DNA of 64,000 nt, taken from the NCBI GenBank assembly GCA_046483315.1, contig JAWODJ010000098.1:1-64000 (forward strand). Reading direction: 5' to 3'. A program made the position numbers and the translations under genes. The notes under the pieces are model-generated. The model made no database searches. It was not told the DNA's origin and worked only from the letters and a program-made list of their open reading frames with translations. The stretch is from PXAP01 sp046483315 (GTDB taxonomy: Bacteria; Bacteroidota; Bacteroidia; Bacteroidales; PUMT01). Positions 45,432 to 55,560 of this stretch are shown here, piece after piece (position 1 is the first letter of the stretch; each line of letters begins with the position of its first letter).

Positions 45432-46448
45432 TTAAATAACACCTGAGAACTGGTTAAGAAAACGTACATCATTTTCAAAATACAGCCGTATATCTTTTAT
45501 ATCATATTTCAGCAGGGCAATTCTTTCGATACCAAGGCCAAAGGCAAACCCGGTAAATTTAACAGGATCTATACTGCAATCCTTCAAAACATTGGGATCG
45601 ACCATTCCACAACCGAGCACTTCGAGCCATCCGGTGTTTTTACATAATCTGCATCCTGCACCCATGCAACTGCATGATACGTCCATTTCCCCGGAAGGTT
45701 CTGTAAAAGGGAAAAAAGAAGGGCGCAGGCGTATTTTTGTCTCCTCACCAAATAATTCCCTTGCGAAGTATTCAAGAGTTTGCTTGAGGTCTGCAAAAGA
45801 AACGTTTTCGTCTACATATAATCCTTCTATCTGGTGAAATATGCAATGTGATCTTGCTGAAATTGCTTCATTTCTGAAAACTCTTCCGGGTGATATGGTA
45901 CGAATAGGCGGTTTACCGTTTTCCATTACCCTTACCTGGACAGGGGATGTATGGGTTCTAAGCAAAATGTCGGGATCTTTCGAGATAAAGAAAGTATCCT
46001 GCATATCCCTGGCAGGATGGTCTTCAGGAAAATTAAGAGCTGAAAACACATGCCAGTCATCTTCAATTTCCGGGCCTTCAGAAATGGTAAATCCAATCCT
46101 GCTGAAAATTTCAATAATCTCTTTTCTTACCATAGAAATAGGATGCCTGCTGCCCGGAGTGATATGATTTGCAGGCAGTGTAAGATCCATATCAGGTGCG
46201 GCGTTGCTTGCAACTGACAGTTCCTGCGCGGAATGCTCTAATTTATTTTGAATGAAATTTTTTAATTCGTTAAGCAGTTTACCGGTATCTTTTTTTTCGG
46301 AAGGAGGCAGGGTTTTGAATTCATTGAACAATCCCGGAATAATACCTTTTTTCCCTAAAAACTTTACTCTGAATTCTTCGAGTTCATCAAGATCAGAGGC
46401 CTTAAATTCCCTTGCTTTGCTTAATATATCTTTAATTTTATTATGCAT
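45432..46448 (-). CDS. pheS: Phenylalanyl-tRNA synthetase alpha chain
   Basis: Catalytic subunit of the heterotetrameric enzyme that charges tRNA-Phe. Residues 1-85 are the N-terminal coiled coil. The class II core shows motif 2 as RNEAISARSHCIFHQIEG (about 192-209) and motif 3 as GFAFGLGIERIALLKY (about 302-317). The length of 338 is normal. The beta chain gene pheT is not adjacent, as is common in this phylum. It lies 38 bases after the cyclophilin gene on the same strand. Confidence 0.95.
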   Translation of the reverse strand: MHNKIKDILSKAREFKASDLDELEEFRVKFLGKKGIIPGLFNEFKTLPPSEKKDTGKLLNELKNFIQNKLEHSAQELSVASNAAPDMDLTLPANHITPGSRHPISMVRKEIIEIFSRIGFTISEGPEIEDDWHVFSALNFPEDHPARDMQDTFFISKDPDILLRTHTSPVQVRVMENGKPPIRTISPGRVFRNEAISARSHCIFHQIEGLYVDENVSFADLKQTLEYFARELFGEETKIRLRPSFFPFTEPSGEMDVSCSCMGAGCRLCKNTGWLEVLGCGMVDPNVLKDCSIDPVKFTGFAFGLGIERIALLKYDIKDIRLYFENDVRFLNQFSGVI

Positions 46449-46486
46449 TTGTGTATAATATGAATTTTTACTAAAGGGTGCCGGGC

Positions 46487-47314
46487 TTATGAGTTCTCTT
46501 TCAGAATGATGATATTCATTGTTATATCCTTAAGAGGCCTTGCCGCATTATTGGTTTTTACCGCAGCAATACTGTCTATAACGTCAAAACCTTCAATTGT
46601 TTCGCCGAAAACGGTGTATGATCCGTCAAGATGTGGAGCACCGCCGGTGGTTGTGTACACTTTTACCTGCTCCTCTGAAAAGTTAAAAAGATTATTATCA
46701 TTTTTAAAATGTTCATTTGCTATCTCTCTGATTCTTTCAGTGATCTCTTCATAATCCGGTTCCTGTTCTCTGTTTAAATATTCCCTTTCCAGTTCCCTGT
46801 AAAGTTTTGCAGCAAATGATTGTTTTTTCCGGTAATTTCTTTCCGACTCCATTTCATTAAGCTCGACTTCTGAAAAAACGGCTCCGTGCACAATATAAAA
46901 TTGTGAACCTGATGATTCCTTTTCGGGGTTAACATTATCACCAAGCCTTGCTGCAGCCAATGCTCCTTTTTTATGAAAAATATTATCGGATATTTCGGCA
47001 GGAACCGTATAACCCGGTCCTCCAGAACCCAGAACAGTTCCTGGCTCTGCATTCAATGACTGAGGGTCTCCTCCCTGAATCATAAAATTATTAATCACTC
47101 TGTGAAACAGTAAATCATCATAAAAACCATCTTTTACCAGATTGACAAAGTTGTCACGGTGGATGGGAGTTTCATTATAAAGCTTAATGTCTATATTGCC
47201 ATATTCTGTTTCAATACGGACAATAATATTGCCATCATGTTCAGGACTGTTATGTTCTTTTTCCCTGCAGGCCAGGCATATTAAAGGCAGAAGAATAAAT
47301 ATGATAACTTTCAT
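46487..47314 (-). CDS. Cyclophilin-type peptidyl-prolyl isomerase lipoprotein
   Basis: Speeds cis-trans isomerisation of proline bonds during protein folding. The signal ends in the lipobox CLAC (Cys16), so the enzyme is anchored in the periplasm or outer membrane. The cyclophilin domain shows YGNIDIKLY (about 38-46), NFVNLVKDGFYDDLLFHRVI (about 55-74) and GSQFYIVHG (about 136-144); a helical insert (about 150-215) splits the domain before YTVFGETIEGFDVID. The total of 275 residues fits the Bacteroidota form. Confidence 0.9.
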   Translation of the reverse strand: MKVIIFILLPLICLACREKEHNSPEHDGNIIVRIETEYGNIDIKLYNETPIHRDNFVNLVKDGFYDDLLFHRVINNFMIQGGDPQSLNAEPGTVLGSGGPGYTVPAEISDNIFHKKGALAAARLGDNVNPEKESSGSQFYIVHGAVFSEVELNEMESERNYRKKQSFAAKLYRELEREYLNREQEPDYEEITERIREIANEHFKNDNNLFNFSEEQVKVYTTTGGAPHLDGSYTVFGETIEGFDVIDSIAAVKTNNAARPLKDITMNIIILKENS

Positions 47315-47364
47315 TTTTCCTAAGCTTCATTATTAGAGAACTGTGATCATTATCTTGAATTGTG

Positions 47365-47394
47365 CAAAATTACTGATTTTAATAAATAATAAAA
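47365..47394 (-). promoter_or_regulatory. Cyclophilin gene promoter
   Basis: On the minus strand TAATTTTG (47372-47365) fits the minus-7 box exactly. An upstream TTTT (47394-47391) at 18-base spacing is a weaker match to TTTG. Confidence 0.4.
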
Positions 47395-47430
47395 GATATA
47401 TTGATGATCTTTATCTATTTAAAACTACTC

Positions 47431-47463
47431 GTTGTGCCAATAATAACTAAAAATGTAATTTAG
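47431..47463 (+). promoter_or_regulatory. Possible promoter of the patatin gene
   Basis: GTTG (47431-47434) and TAATTTAG (47456-47463) at 21-base spacing resemble the Bacteroidota boxes with one mismatch each. The patatin ATG is about 100 bases downstream. The 251-base divergent region holds no gene. Confidence 0.35.
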
Positions 47464-47565
47464 CGAAATACTTAGATCTGCTGCAGAAAACTATTTTAAA
47501 GAATAATCCGAATGGAAAGGAAATAAATTAAGTTTAATTAATTTAATTTTAATGACATACGTTGT

Positions 47566-49857
47566 ATGGTTAGAAAATTTTATATTGTTATTGTTTTTGT
47601 TTTAGTTATTCTCCCGGGCATTGCTGATTCACAGGAAATAGGACTTGTACTTAGTGGCGGGGGGGCAAAGGGACTGGCTCATATCGGAGTTATCAGGGCA
47701 CTTGAGGAGCACGGTATACCGATAGATTATGTTACTGGTACTTCAATGGGGGGTATAATAGGAGCTTTATATGCATCAGGATATTCACCTGATGAAATGG
47801 AAGATATTGTTTATACTGAACAGTTTATGAGTTGGTCTACCGGAAGAATACCGGAAGAGTATTATTATTATTATAAAAACAGGCATTCAAATTCAAGTAT
47901 GATTTCTTTTGAGTTCAGCAGGATTGATTCGGTCACTGTTCCGGTATTTCCGACAAATATAATACCCACACATTCCATGGATCTCGGGTTACTTGAATTG
48001 TTTGCCCAATCCAGTGCTGCCAGCGGATATGATTTTGATAATTTAATGATTCCTTTCAGGTGTGTAGCCTCTGACGTATATGCAAACCGGTCCGTTGTTC
48101 ACCGTCACGGTGAGTTATCCTCCGCAGTGAGGACATCAATGACTTATCCGTTTTATTTCAAGCCCATTGAGGTTGATAGCGTTCTACTTTTTGACGGCGG
48201 TATACACAATAATTTTCCTTTCGATGTAATGATGGAAGATTTTTCTCCTGATGTTATGATTGGAAGTAAGGCAAGTGCAAATGCTCCAAGGCCCACACCT
48301 GACGATATCAGATCACAAATTGAGAATCTTATTACAGCAAGAACTGATTACGATATAGAAAAAGCGGGAGGCATTCTTATAGATAGCGAGATACCGGATG
48401 TTGGTGTTCTTGAATTCAGGCATGCTGCGAGAATAATAAGTGCCGGATATAATAATACAATTAAAAATATTGACAGGATTAAGGAAAAAGTACAGCAAAG
48501 GATATCTTCGGAAGAGATAAATCAAAGAAGGGAAGAATTCAAAAATAAACTGCCTGCCCTGATTTTTGAGAATATCTATGTTGTAGGGACGAACAGATAT
48601 CAGATAGATTATGTGATTAACAGCATAAGACAAAAGGAAGAATATTTTACAATTGACCGGTTGAAAGCTGAATATTATAAACTTGTTTCAGATGATAAAA
48701 TTGCATCTATATACCCAAGGGCAGTATTAAACTCTGAAACCGGAGTGTTTGATCTTCATCTTGATATTAAAAGCGAAAACCGTCTGGTGGTTGAGTTAGG
48801 CGGCAATATTTCCTCCACAAGCATTAATCAGGGTTATGCAGGTGTTGAATATAAGTTATTAGGGCGAAATTCATATAACCTGGAAGGGAACATTTATTTT
48901 GGAAGACTATACAGCTCAGTACTTACCCGGGCTAAAATTGAATATCCCGGGTCCATACCTCTGTACGGCGATATTGGTTTTGCACTTAACAGATGGGATT
49001 TTTTTTCAAGCAGCGGTGAACCCTTTTTTGAAGATATCAGGCCATCATATTTAATTCAGTATGACGGAAATCTGAAAATAAATGTAGGAGCCCCGGTTGG
49101 TATTAACGGACTTGCGCAGATAGGATATTCCATTGGCCGACTTTCTGACCGCTATTATCAGTCAGGGATTTATACGGAATCTGATACAACTGACAGGACA
49201 GATTTTGATCTTAATGCCATAAGCATTTTTTACAATATGAATAACCTTAATTACGAATTTTACGCAACAAGAGGAAGAAAAGCAAATGTCGGGTTTAAAT
49301 TTGTCAGGGGTATTGAAAAATTTTCCCCGGGATCAACTTCCTTATTACCGGGTAGAGAGCGAAATGAACACCTTATTATAAGAATGGAGGCCGGTTACCA
49401 AAATTTTGTAAGGGTTTTTTCTGAATTTTCTCTTGGGTTTTCCGGTGAGCTGGTATTATCCAGTCAAAGTTTTTTTACCAATTATACTGCTACTTTGTTA
49501 AATTCACCCTCTTATACGCCATTCCCTCACAGCAGAACATTGTTTATAGAAAATTATCATGCTCATAATTTCGCAGGAGTCGGACTTATACCTGTATATG
49601 GTATTCGTGATAATCTCCATCTAAGGATAGAAGCATATTTATTTCAACCCTACAGAAAGATTGTATATGATGAAAAAAATTTACCATTTTACGGAGAAAA
49701 GCTGGCAGAAAGACATTTTTTGGGGAATGCCTCAATCGTTTATCAAACACCTGTAGGACCTGTTTCATTAGGACTAAATTATTATGATAAAAGCGGACAG
49801 AAATTTTATGTGGTATTTAATTTCGGATATATAATGTTTAATCAAAAAGCGCTGTAA
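47566..49857 (+). CDS. Patatin-like phospholipase fused to an Omp85-type barrel
   Basis: A 763-residue secreted protein. After a signal peptide (to about residue 22) comes a patatin lipase domain with the oxyanion motif SGGGAKGLAH (about 30-39), the nucleophile Ser60 in GTSMG, and the DGG aspartate near residue 210. A POTRA-like module (about 325-405) and a BamA/surface-antigen barrel of many strands (about 410-763) follow. This is the layout of type Vd autotransporters such as PlpD, where the barrel exports the lipase. It starts the long plus-strand gene run. Confidence 0.9.
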   Translation: MVRKFYIVIVFVLVILPGIADSQEIGLVLSGGGAKGLAHIGVIRALEEHGIPIDYVTGTSMGGIIGALYASGYSPDEMEDIVYTEQFMSWSTGRIPEEYYYYYKNRHSNSSMISFEFSRIDSVTVPVFPTNIIPTHSMDLGLLELFAQSSAASGYDFDNLMIPFRCVASDVYANRSVVHRHGELSSAVRTSMTYPFYFKPIEVDSVLLFDGGIHNNFPFDVMMEDFSPDVMIGSKASANAPRPTPDDIRSQIENLITARTDYDIEKAGGILIDSEIPDVGVLEFRHAARIISAGYNNTIKNIDRIKEKVQQRISSEEINQRREEFKNKLPALIFENIYVVGTNRYQIDYVINSIRQKEEYFTIDRLKAEYYKLVSDDKIASIYPRAVLNSETGVFDLHLDIKSENRLVVELGGNISSTSINQGYAGVEYKLLGRNSYNLEGNIYFGRLYSSVLTRAKIEYPGSIPLYGDIGFALNRWDFFSSSGEPFFEDIRPSYLIQYDGNLKINVGAPVGINGLAQIGYSIGRLSDRYYQSGIYTESDTTDRTDFDLNAISIFYNMNNLNYEFYATRGRKANVGFKFVRGIEKFSPGSTSLLPGRERNEHLIIRMEAGYQNFVRVFSEFSLGFSGELVLSSQSFFTNYTATLLNSPSYTPFPHSRTLFIENYHAHNFAGVGLIPVYGIRDNLHLRIEAYLFQPYRKIVYDEKNLPFYGEKLAERHFLGNASIVYQTPVGPVSLGLNYYDKSGQKFYVVFNFGYIMFNQKAL

Positions 49858-49926
49858 TTTTGTGTTGGGAAAGCCAGAATCTTATTTGTAATATATATAG
49901 TTGATTTAAAGTAGATTACTGTATTA

Positions 49927-50814
49927 ATGAAATTAATACCAGATATCAGATATTCCTTTGGCAGATTTGCCGGATTCATTTCAATAATAGGTAACTCTCT
50001 ATTGTTTGTTTTAAAACTATGGGCGGGAATTGTTACCGGATCTGTTGCCCTTGTGGCTGATGCCTGGCACACTTTGTCCGATTCACTATCATCAGTTATA
50101 TTACTGGTTGGAATTTATGTGGCATCAAAGCCTGCGGATAAAGATCATCCCTTCGGTCATGGAAGAGCCGAAATTATTGCATCCCTGTCAATAGGGTTCA
50201 TTCTGATATTGATATCAGTTAATTTTTTTTATGAATCAGTTACCAGGATTATAAATAAAGAAACAGTTGACTTCGGACTTTTTGCGATAATAGCAACCTC
50301 GGTTTCGCTTATCGCAAAAGAGATTATGGCCAGGATATCTTTTTATGCCGCAAAAAAGGAAAAGCTCAGATCGCTTGAAGCTGACGGATGGCATCACCGG
50401 TCCGATGCTATTAGCAGTGCAGTAATACTTGTGGGGATTTTTTCAGGAGAATATATCTGGTGGATAGACGGTGCTTTGGGCATTTTTGTTTCCCTTATGA
50501 TTTTATTCCTTGCTTTTCGTATTGTACGAAAAAGTATTAGTCCTTTGCTTGGTGAGACTCCGGAAGATGAACTTATTGAAAAAATTAATAATATAAGCAA
50601 AGATGTTCATTCTGATGACCTGTATTTGCACCATTTTCATATACACCGTTATGGAGATCACACAGAACTTACCTTTCACATCAGGTTGCCGGGGCATTAC
50701 CGGCTTGAAGAAGCTAATAAAATAACCAAAACTTTTACAGAAAAGATAAAAAATGATTTAAATATTTTTACCACCATATATATTGATGCTTACAAAAAGA
50801 CAAATGTGAATTGA
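49927..50814 (+). CDS. Cation diffusion facilitator (zinc/iron exporter)
   Basis: Inner-membrane antiporter of 295 residues with about six helices and a C-terminal cytoplasmic metal-binding domain (about 205-295). The metal sites are visible as ADAWHTLSD (about 41-49) and HPFGHGRAE (about 74-82), and a second site DGWHHRSDA near 155-163. The exact metal (zinc, iron or manganese) cannot be told. Its stop overlaps the TTG start of the next gene. Confidence 0.9.
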   Translation: MKLIPDIRYSFGRFAGFISIIGNSLLFVLKLWAGIVTGSVALVADAWHTLSDSLSSVILLVGIYVASKPADKDHPFGHGRAEIIASLSIGFILILISVNFFYESVTRIINKETVDFGLFAIIATSVSLIAKEIMARISFYAAKKEKLRSLEADGWHHRSDAISSAVILVGIFSGEYIWWIDGALGIFVSLMILFLAFRIVRKSISPLLGETPEDELIEKINNISKDVHSDDLYLHHFHIHRYGDHTELTFHIRLPGHYRLEEANKITKTFTEKIKNDLNIFTTIYIDAYKKTNVN

Positions 50815-52295
50815 ATCCTTTACGACAACTTGCCGGTCAGACAGCTATCTATGGATTAAGCAGCGTTGGAGCGCGAATACTTAATTTTCTACTGGTACCA
50901 TTTTACACCCGTGTTTTTACTGATACCGCCGAATATGGTATTGTAAATGAGCTTTATGCTTATGTGGCTTTCTTTATTGTAATTCTTACTTATGGTATGG
51001 AAACGGCATTTTTCAGATATTCATCCAAAAACCGGGATAAAAACCTTGTTTTTTCAACTTCACTTATATCTCTGATTACTACATCAATTATTTTTACCCT
51101 TTTCATTGTAATATTTTTCTCCGAAATAGCTACAATAATCGGATATGAAGATCAGAAATATTTTGTACTGCTTCTCGGTATGGTTTTATCCCTGGATGCT
51201 GTTGTTTCAATCCCTTTTGCAAGATTAAGATTGCAAAACCGGCCGGTCAGGTTCGCACTTATAAAGTTATTTAATATTTCGGTCAATATTTTGTTTAATC
51301 TGTTTTTTCTTGTATTACTGCCCTGGATGGCCGAGCAGGGAATAAGGTTTTATGGATTTGATCTTATTTATGACGCTGACTTCAGTGTCGGATATGTTTT
51401 TGTATCAAATTTGCTTGCATCATTTTTTACTATGCTTTTCTTTATAAGGGAGATTTTTCTTTCAGGCTTCCGGTTCTCCGGGAGGCTTCTTAGATCTATG
51501 CTTTCTTATGCCTTCCCTCTATTAATTGCCGGTCTGGCGGGTACAGTCAATGAAGTTATTGACCGTATTATGTTACGGTACAGACTGCCCGGAGATATTA
51601 ACGCTCTCGAGCAGATAGGTATATACGGTGCAAACGTAAAGATTGCTGTTTTGATGACCCTTTTTATCCAGATGTTCAGATATGCCTTTGAACCCTTTTT
51701 TTTCAATCAGGAAAAGAATGCAGACAGCAGGGTGTTATATGCCAGGGTTCTGCATTACTTTAGCATTTTCGGAATATTTGTGTTTCTTATAATAAGTCTT
51801 TATATAGATATTTTTAAACATATAATTGGCAGTGGTTACCATAGTGGATTAAAGGTCGTTCCTGTTATTTTACTTGGAAATCTGATGCTTGGAATATATT
51901 ATAATTTGTCGGTATGGTATAAATTAAAAGAGTTGACACATTTTGGTGCATTATTTGCTATCAGCGGTGCAATTATTACTTTGTCCGTAAATTATATATT
52001 TATCCCTTATTTTGGTTATATGGCCTCAGCATGGGGCCATTTTTTGTCTTATTTTCTTATGGTAGTTATCTCATATTATGTTGGTAAACGGTATTTTCCA
52101 GTTCCTTATAAAATAAGAAATCTTTTTTTCTATTTTTTATGCGGTGTAACATTATATCTGCTGTCTGTTGCTATTTATCCCGACAATGTTTTTTACCGGT
52201 TAATATTAAATACTGTTTTATTAATTGTTTATGTTCTTATTGTTGTTTATAAGGAACGAGAAATACTTAACGAAATATTAAATGGAAAATGGTAG
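50811..52295 (+). CDS. Polysaccharide flippase (Wzx/MATE-like)
   Basis: An inner-membrane protein of 494 residues with about 12-14 helices, moving lipid-linked glycans across the membrane. The start is TTG 50811, overlapping the upstream stop by four bases; the reading MNPLRQLAGQTAIYGLSSVG is the usual N-terminus of this group in Bacteroidota and no ATG fits. The GLAGTVNEVIDRIML segment is typical. It leads a run with dut, a TPR lipoprotein, a DUF4292 lipoprotein and an EnvC-like protein. Confidence 0.88.
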   Translation: MNPLRQLAGQTAIYGLSSVGARILNFLLVPFYTRVFTDTAEYGIVNELYAYVAFFIVILTYGMETAFFRYSSKNRDKNLVFSTSLISLITTSIIFTLFIVIFFSEIATIIGYEDQKYFVLLLGMVLSLDAVVSIPFARLRLQNRPVRFALIKLFNISVNILFNLFFLVLLPWMAEQGIRFYGFDLIYDADFSVGYVFVSNLLASFFTMLFFIREIFLSGFRFSGRLLRSMLSYAFPLLIAGLAGTVNEVIDRIMLRYRLPGDINALEQIGIYGANVKIAVLMTLFIQMFRYAFEPFFFNQEKNADSRVLYARVLHYFSIFGIFVFLIISLYIDIFKHIIGSGYHSGLKVVPVILLGNLMLGIYYNLSVWYKLKELTHFGALFAISGAIITLSVNYIFIPYFGYMASAWGHFLSYFLMVVISYYVGKRYFPVPYKIRNLFFYFLCGVTLYLLSVAIYPDNVFYRLILNTVLLIVYVLIVVYKEREILNEILNGKW

Positions 52296-52360
52296 TAGCC
52301 ATCCCTGACATTAAAATTACCTTTGTAAAATATAATTCATAAAACTGACTAATAATAATT

Positions 52361-52795
52361 ATGATTGTAAAAATTAAAAATATTTCAAGCAATCCACTTC
52401 CCGCTTATGAGACAAAGTATTCCTCAGGCATGGATATGCGTGCATTTTTAAAAAAGCCTGTTGTGTTAAAACCATTGCAAAGATGCCTGGTTCCGACCGG
52501 GATGTATATTGAATTACCGCCGGGGTATGAGGCTCAGATAAGGCCGCGAAGTGGCCTCGCCAATAAATACGGAGTGACTGTTTTAAATAGCCCTGGAACT
52601 ATAGATGCGGATTACCGTGGTGAGATAAAGGTTATTATTGTCAATCTTTCAGATAACGATTTTATTATTAATAATGGTGAAAGGATTTGTCAAATGGTAA
52701 TTCAAAAATGTATAAACATAGAACTTCAGGAGACGGATGAGTTGAATAATACCGTAAGAGGCTCTGGCGGTTTTGGTCATACTGGCAAGATTTAG
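52361..52795 (+). CDS. dut: dUTP diphosphatase
   Basis: Hydrolyses dUTP to dUMP, keeping uracil out of DNA. The five trimeric-dUTPase motifs are present in 144 residues: SSGMDMRA (about 21-28), PRSGLA (about 62-67), NSPGTIDADYRGE (about 76-88), GERICQMVI (about 106-114) and GSGGFGHTG (about 134-142). It lies between flippase and TPR genes with short spacings. Confidence 0.96.
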   Translation: MIVKIKNISSNPLPAYETKYSSGMDMRAFLKKPVVLKPLQRCLVPTGMYIELPPGYEAQIRPRSGLANKYGVTVLNSPGTIDADYRGEIKVIIVNLSDNDFIINNGERICQMVIQKCINIELQETDELNNTVRGSGGFGHTGKI

Positions 52796-52874
52796 GTGAT
52801 TTCATTAAATGCATATCAATAACCTTTTAAATTTCTAAAAGCTTTGGTTTTAATAGAATTCGCATTGATTACAA

Positions 52875-54662
52875 ATGCAATATATTTTTTTTAATATGAT
52901 AAGTTTTATAAGTTTTAAGAGCGGTAATTCATTATTAAGGGTTACAGGTTATGTTGTTTGCCTGTTTGCTTTTATATTTTTATTTGTCCAGTGTAAGCCG
53001 GGAACTGTTATTGATAGCAGGGAGGATTTTCACTTGCTTGATGACATTAAGAAGCTTGAATACGAATATTCCCTCCATGAGGGTATAAAACATAAATTAT
53101 TGGGTGAATTTGAGAAATCAGAACACTTTTTTCAAAATTGTATACATATATTTCCATATAGCGATGTGTCATATTTTGAGCTTTCCAACCTTTATTATAT
53201 GGCAGGAGAATTTAATCAATCAATTTTTTATGCACGCAAAGCACTGGAAATTGATGACAGGAATTTATGGTATTACAAACATTTGGCTGCACTATACCGT
53301 GAACACGATAGATTGGATAGTGCGATAATAGTTTATGAGAATGCTGTGTCATATTTTCCTGATAATATTGATATTTATTTTTCTTTAGGAGCTTATTATG
53401 GTGCCGGTAAAAGATATCCGGAAGCTGTAAATATTTACAATGCGATAGAAGAATTCACGGGTGTGAACGAAAGAACATCATTAAACAAGCAGCAGGTTTA
53501 TATGGAAATGGGTGAATATGAAAAGGCTTATGGAGAGATTAAAAAGCTTATTTCTCTATACCCGGATGAACCAGATTATTATGGTGTACTTGCTGAATTA
53601 TACAGCTCTATAGGTATGGATAGTGCTGCTTTGGAGAGTTACAGAGAACTTTTTAAGATCGATCCTGAAAATGGGTCGGCACAATTGTCCATTGCAGAAT
53701 TTTTGATTCTAAGGGAAAAAGAGGAAGAGGCTTTTATTTATCTTATAAACGCCATTCAAAACAACAGAATTGAGTTTAATGAAAAGGCCCAGTTTATTTC
53801 AGGTTTAATGCAGGATAGTAATATTGTCAGAAATTATTATGGTAATTTGGAACAACTCGGACTTTTGCTAAAAGAAGAATACCCTGATAATAATCTTGCA
53901 AAAGGCTTACTTGCAGAATTTTATATAAATAATGGCAAATATGCAAATGCAGAAGATCTTCTTTTTGAGCTGCACAGATCTGAACCTGGTAATAAAGTAT
54001 ATGCTGAGCAAATAATGGCTGTTTTGAGTTATAAGGAAGAATATGAGAAAGTAATTGAAAAGGGAAAATATTTTACAGAAATGTTTTCTGATAATTTACT
54101 TATTAATTATCTGCTGGGTATAGCGTATCATTTAAATGATTCGACTGATAAAGCTATTGAAGCATTTAATGTAGCCCTGGACAATGAAGAATTGTATTCT
54201 GAAATTCAGGGACAGATTTACACTTATCTAGGTGACGTATATTTTAAAAAAGAGGATTATTCATTATCTGATAAATATTTTGAACTTTCGCTTGAAATTG
54301 ACAGTAATAATTTAATTGCGTTGAATAACTATGCATATTATCTTTCATTACGCGGACTTGAACTTGAAAAAGCACGGGAATTTAGCTTAAGGACTATAGA
54401 GCAGCAACCCAATAATGCTTCATTCCTTGATACATATGCATGGATACTTTATAAACTTGAAGATTATGAGGAATCCCTGATATATATTGAACGTGCGTAC
54501 AAAATGGGAGGTAAAAACAGTCTGGATGTTATGAAACACTACGGAGAAATTCTTATTAAGAATAATAATTACAGCAAAGCAAGGGAAATTCTTCTCAGGG
54601 CAAGGGAGCATGCAGAAGAACCTGAAATGATTGATAAATTGCTTGAAAATATTGAGGATTAA
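52875..54662 (+). CDS. TPR-repeat lipoprotein
   Basis: A 595-residue protein with a signal ending in a lipobox FVQC (Cys40); Met8 is an alternative start. From about residue 65 onward it consists of roughly a dozen tetratricopeptide repeats, for example YFELSNLYYMAGEFNQSIFY and LNNYAYYLSLRGLELEKA. It is likely a periplasmic scaffold facing the cell wall. It precedes the DUF4292 lipoprotein by 28 bases, in an operon. Confidence 0.85.
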   Translation: MQYIFFNMISFISFKSGNSLLRVTGYVVCLFAFIFLFVQCKPGTVIDSREDFHLLDDIKKLEYEYSLHEGIKHKLLGEFEKSEHFFQNCIHIFPYSDVSYFELSNLYYMAGEFNQSIFYARKALEIDDRNLWYYKHLAALYREHDRLDSAIIVYENAVSYFPDNIDIYFSLGAYYGAGKRYPEAVNIYNAIEEFTGVNERTSLNKQQVYMEMGEYEKAYGEIKKLISLYPDEPDYYGVLAELYSSIGMDSAALESYRELFKIDPENGSAQLSIAEFLILREKEEEAFIYLINAIQNNRIEFNEKAQFISGLMQDSNIVRNYYGNLEQLGLLLKEEYPDNNLAKGLLAEFYINNGKYANAEDLLFELHRSEPGNKVYAEQIMAVLSYKEEYEKVIEKGKYFTEMFSDNLLINYLLGIAYHLNDSTDKAIEAFNVALDNEELYSEIQGQIYTYLGDVYFKKEDYSLSDKYFELSLEIDSNNLIALNNYAYYLSLRGLELEKAREFSLRTIEQQPNNASFLDTYAWILYKLEDYEESLIYIERAYKMGGKNSLDVMKHYGEILIKNNNYSKAREILLRAREHAEEPEMIDKLLENIED

Positions 54663-54690
54663 TATCTTTTTTAGAATTGATTAAAGACTA

Positions 54691-55560
54691 ATGTTTTATA
54701 TATATTTATATATTAAGTGTAATAGATATAAAGTAAAATTTAAATCAGTTATACTCTTAACTTTTCTCTGTGGATTAATGCTGGTTGGATGTAAACCCCG
54801 TGCATATATAGTTGAGGAAGATAACAGGCGGTATACTGCTGAAGATGTATTTGAACAAATTGTGTTAAATTATCCTGAAGTTATTGATACATATACGGGG
54901 AGAGCCAGGTTAAAGTTTGTTGAAGGAGAAAAGGAATCCAATTTACGGGGTCTTATCAGAATTAAGAAGGATTCAGCGGTCATGGTAAGTTTGATTGCTT
55001 TTGCAGGTATTGAAGCTGCCCGGATTCTTTTTACAAGTGACAGTTTAAAGATTATTGACAGAATTAATAAGAATTATTTTTACGGTGAATATGCCCGGAG
55101 TATTGGATCAGTGGCAATTCCCCTGGATCTGGATATTGTGCAAGGTATTTTTCTGGCTAATCCCGGCAAATATTTGCCATACCCTGATGTTTACTCTAAT
55201 GACAGAGAAAGATATTTTTTCAATAATGGGATTATGATATTGTCTGCAAGAAGACATTTTTCGGATGTATCATCCGATAGAGTGTCGGCTGTAGAGACCA
55301 GAACTAAAATCGACAGAAATTTTTTAATAAGACAAATTGATTTGCTTTTTACGGAGGACGATTTATTTATTAGTTTAAAGTTTAATTCATTTATGAATAT
55401 CGAAAATAGAAATTTGCCTTCTCTAATTGAACTTACTTTTGTTTCTGATCAATTTGAGATTTATGCCGAAATGGATTTAAGAAGAGTTGAAATAAATCAG
55501 GATTTAAGTTTTCCTTTTAATGTGCCTGAGGGGTTCGATCGAATTCAAAATATATATTAA
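54691..55560 (+). CDS. DUF4292 lipoprotein
   Basis: A 289-residue lipoprotein with lipobox LVGC (Cys34). The mature part matches DUF4292, a beta-sheet fold reminiscent of LolA/LolB, with TYTGRARLKFVEGEKES (about 68-84) and SVAIPLDLDIVQGIFL (about 137-152). Function unknown. Its stop overlaps the ATG of the EnvC-like gene (TAATG), so translation is coupled. Confidence 0.85.
   Translation: MFYIYLYIKCNRYKVKFKSVILLTFLCGLMLVGCKPRAYIVEEDNRRYTAEDVFEQIVLNYPEVIDTYTGRARLKFVEGEKESNLRGLIRIKKDSAVMVSLIAFAGIEAARILFTSDSLKIIDRINKNYFYGEYARSIGSVAIPLDLDIVQGIFLANPGKYLPYPDVYSNDRERYFFNNGIMILSARRHFSDVSSDRVSAVETRTKIDRNFLIRQIDLLFTEDDLFISLKFNSFMNIENRNLPSLIELTFVSDQFEIYAEMDLRRVEINQDLSFPFNVPEGFDRIQNIY

Noticed and set aside
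47315..47565. The divergent region before the patatin gene as the replication origin
   Set aside because: Gene direction diverges here, but the G/C bias has already changed sign within ruvB, and the region is shorter and has fewer repeated 9-mers.
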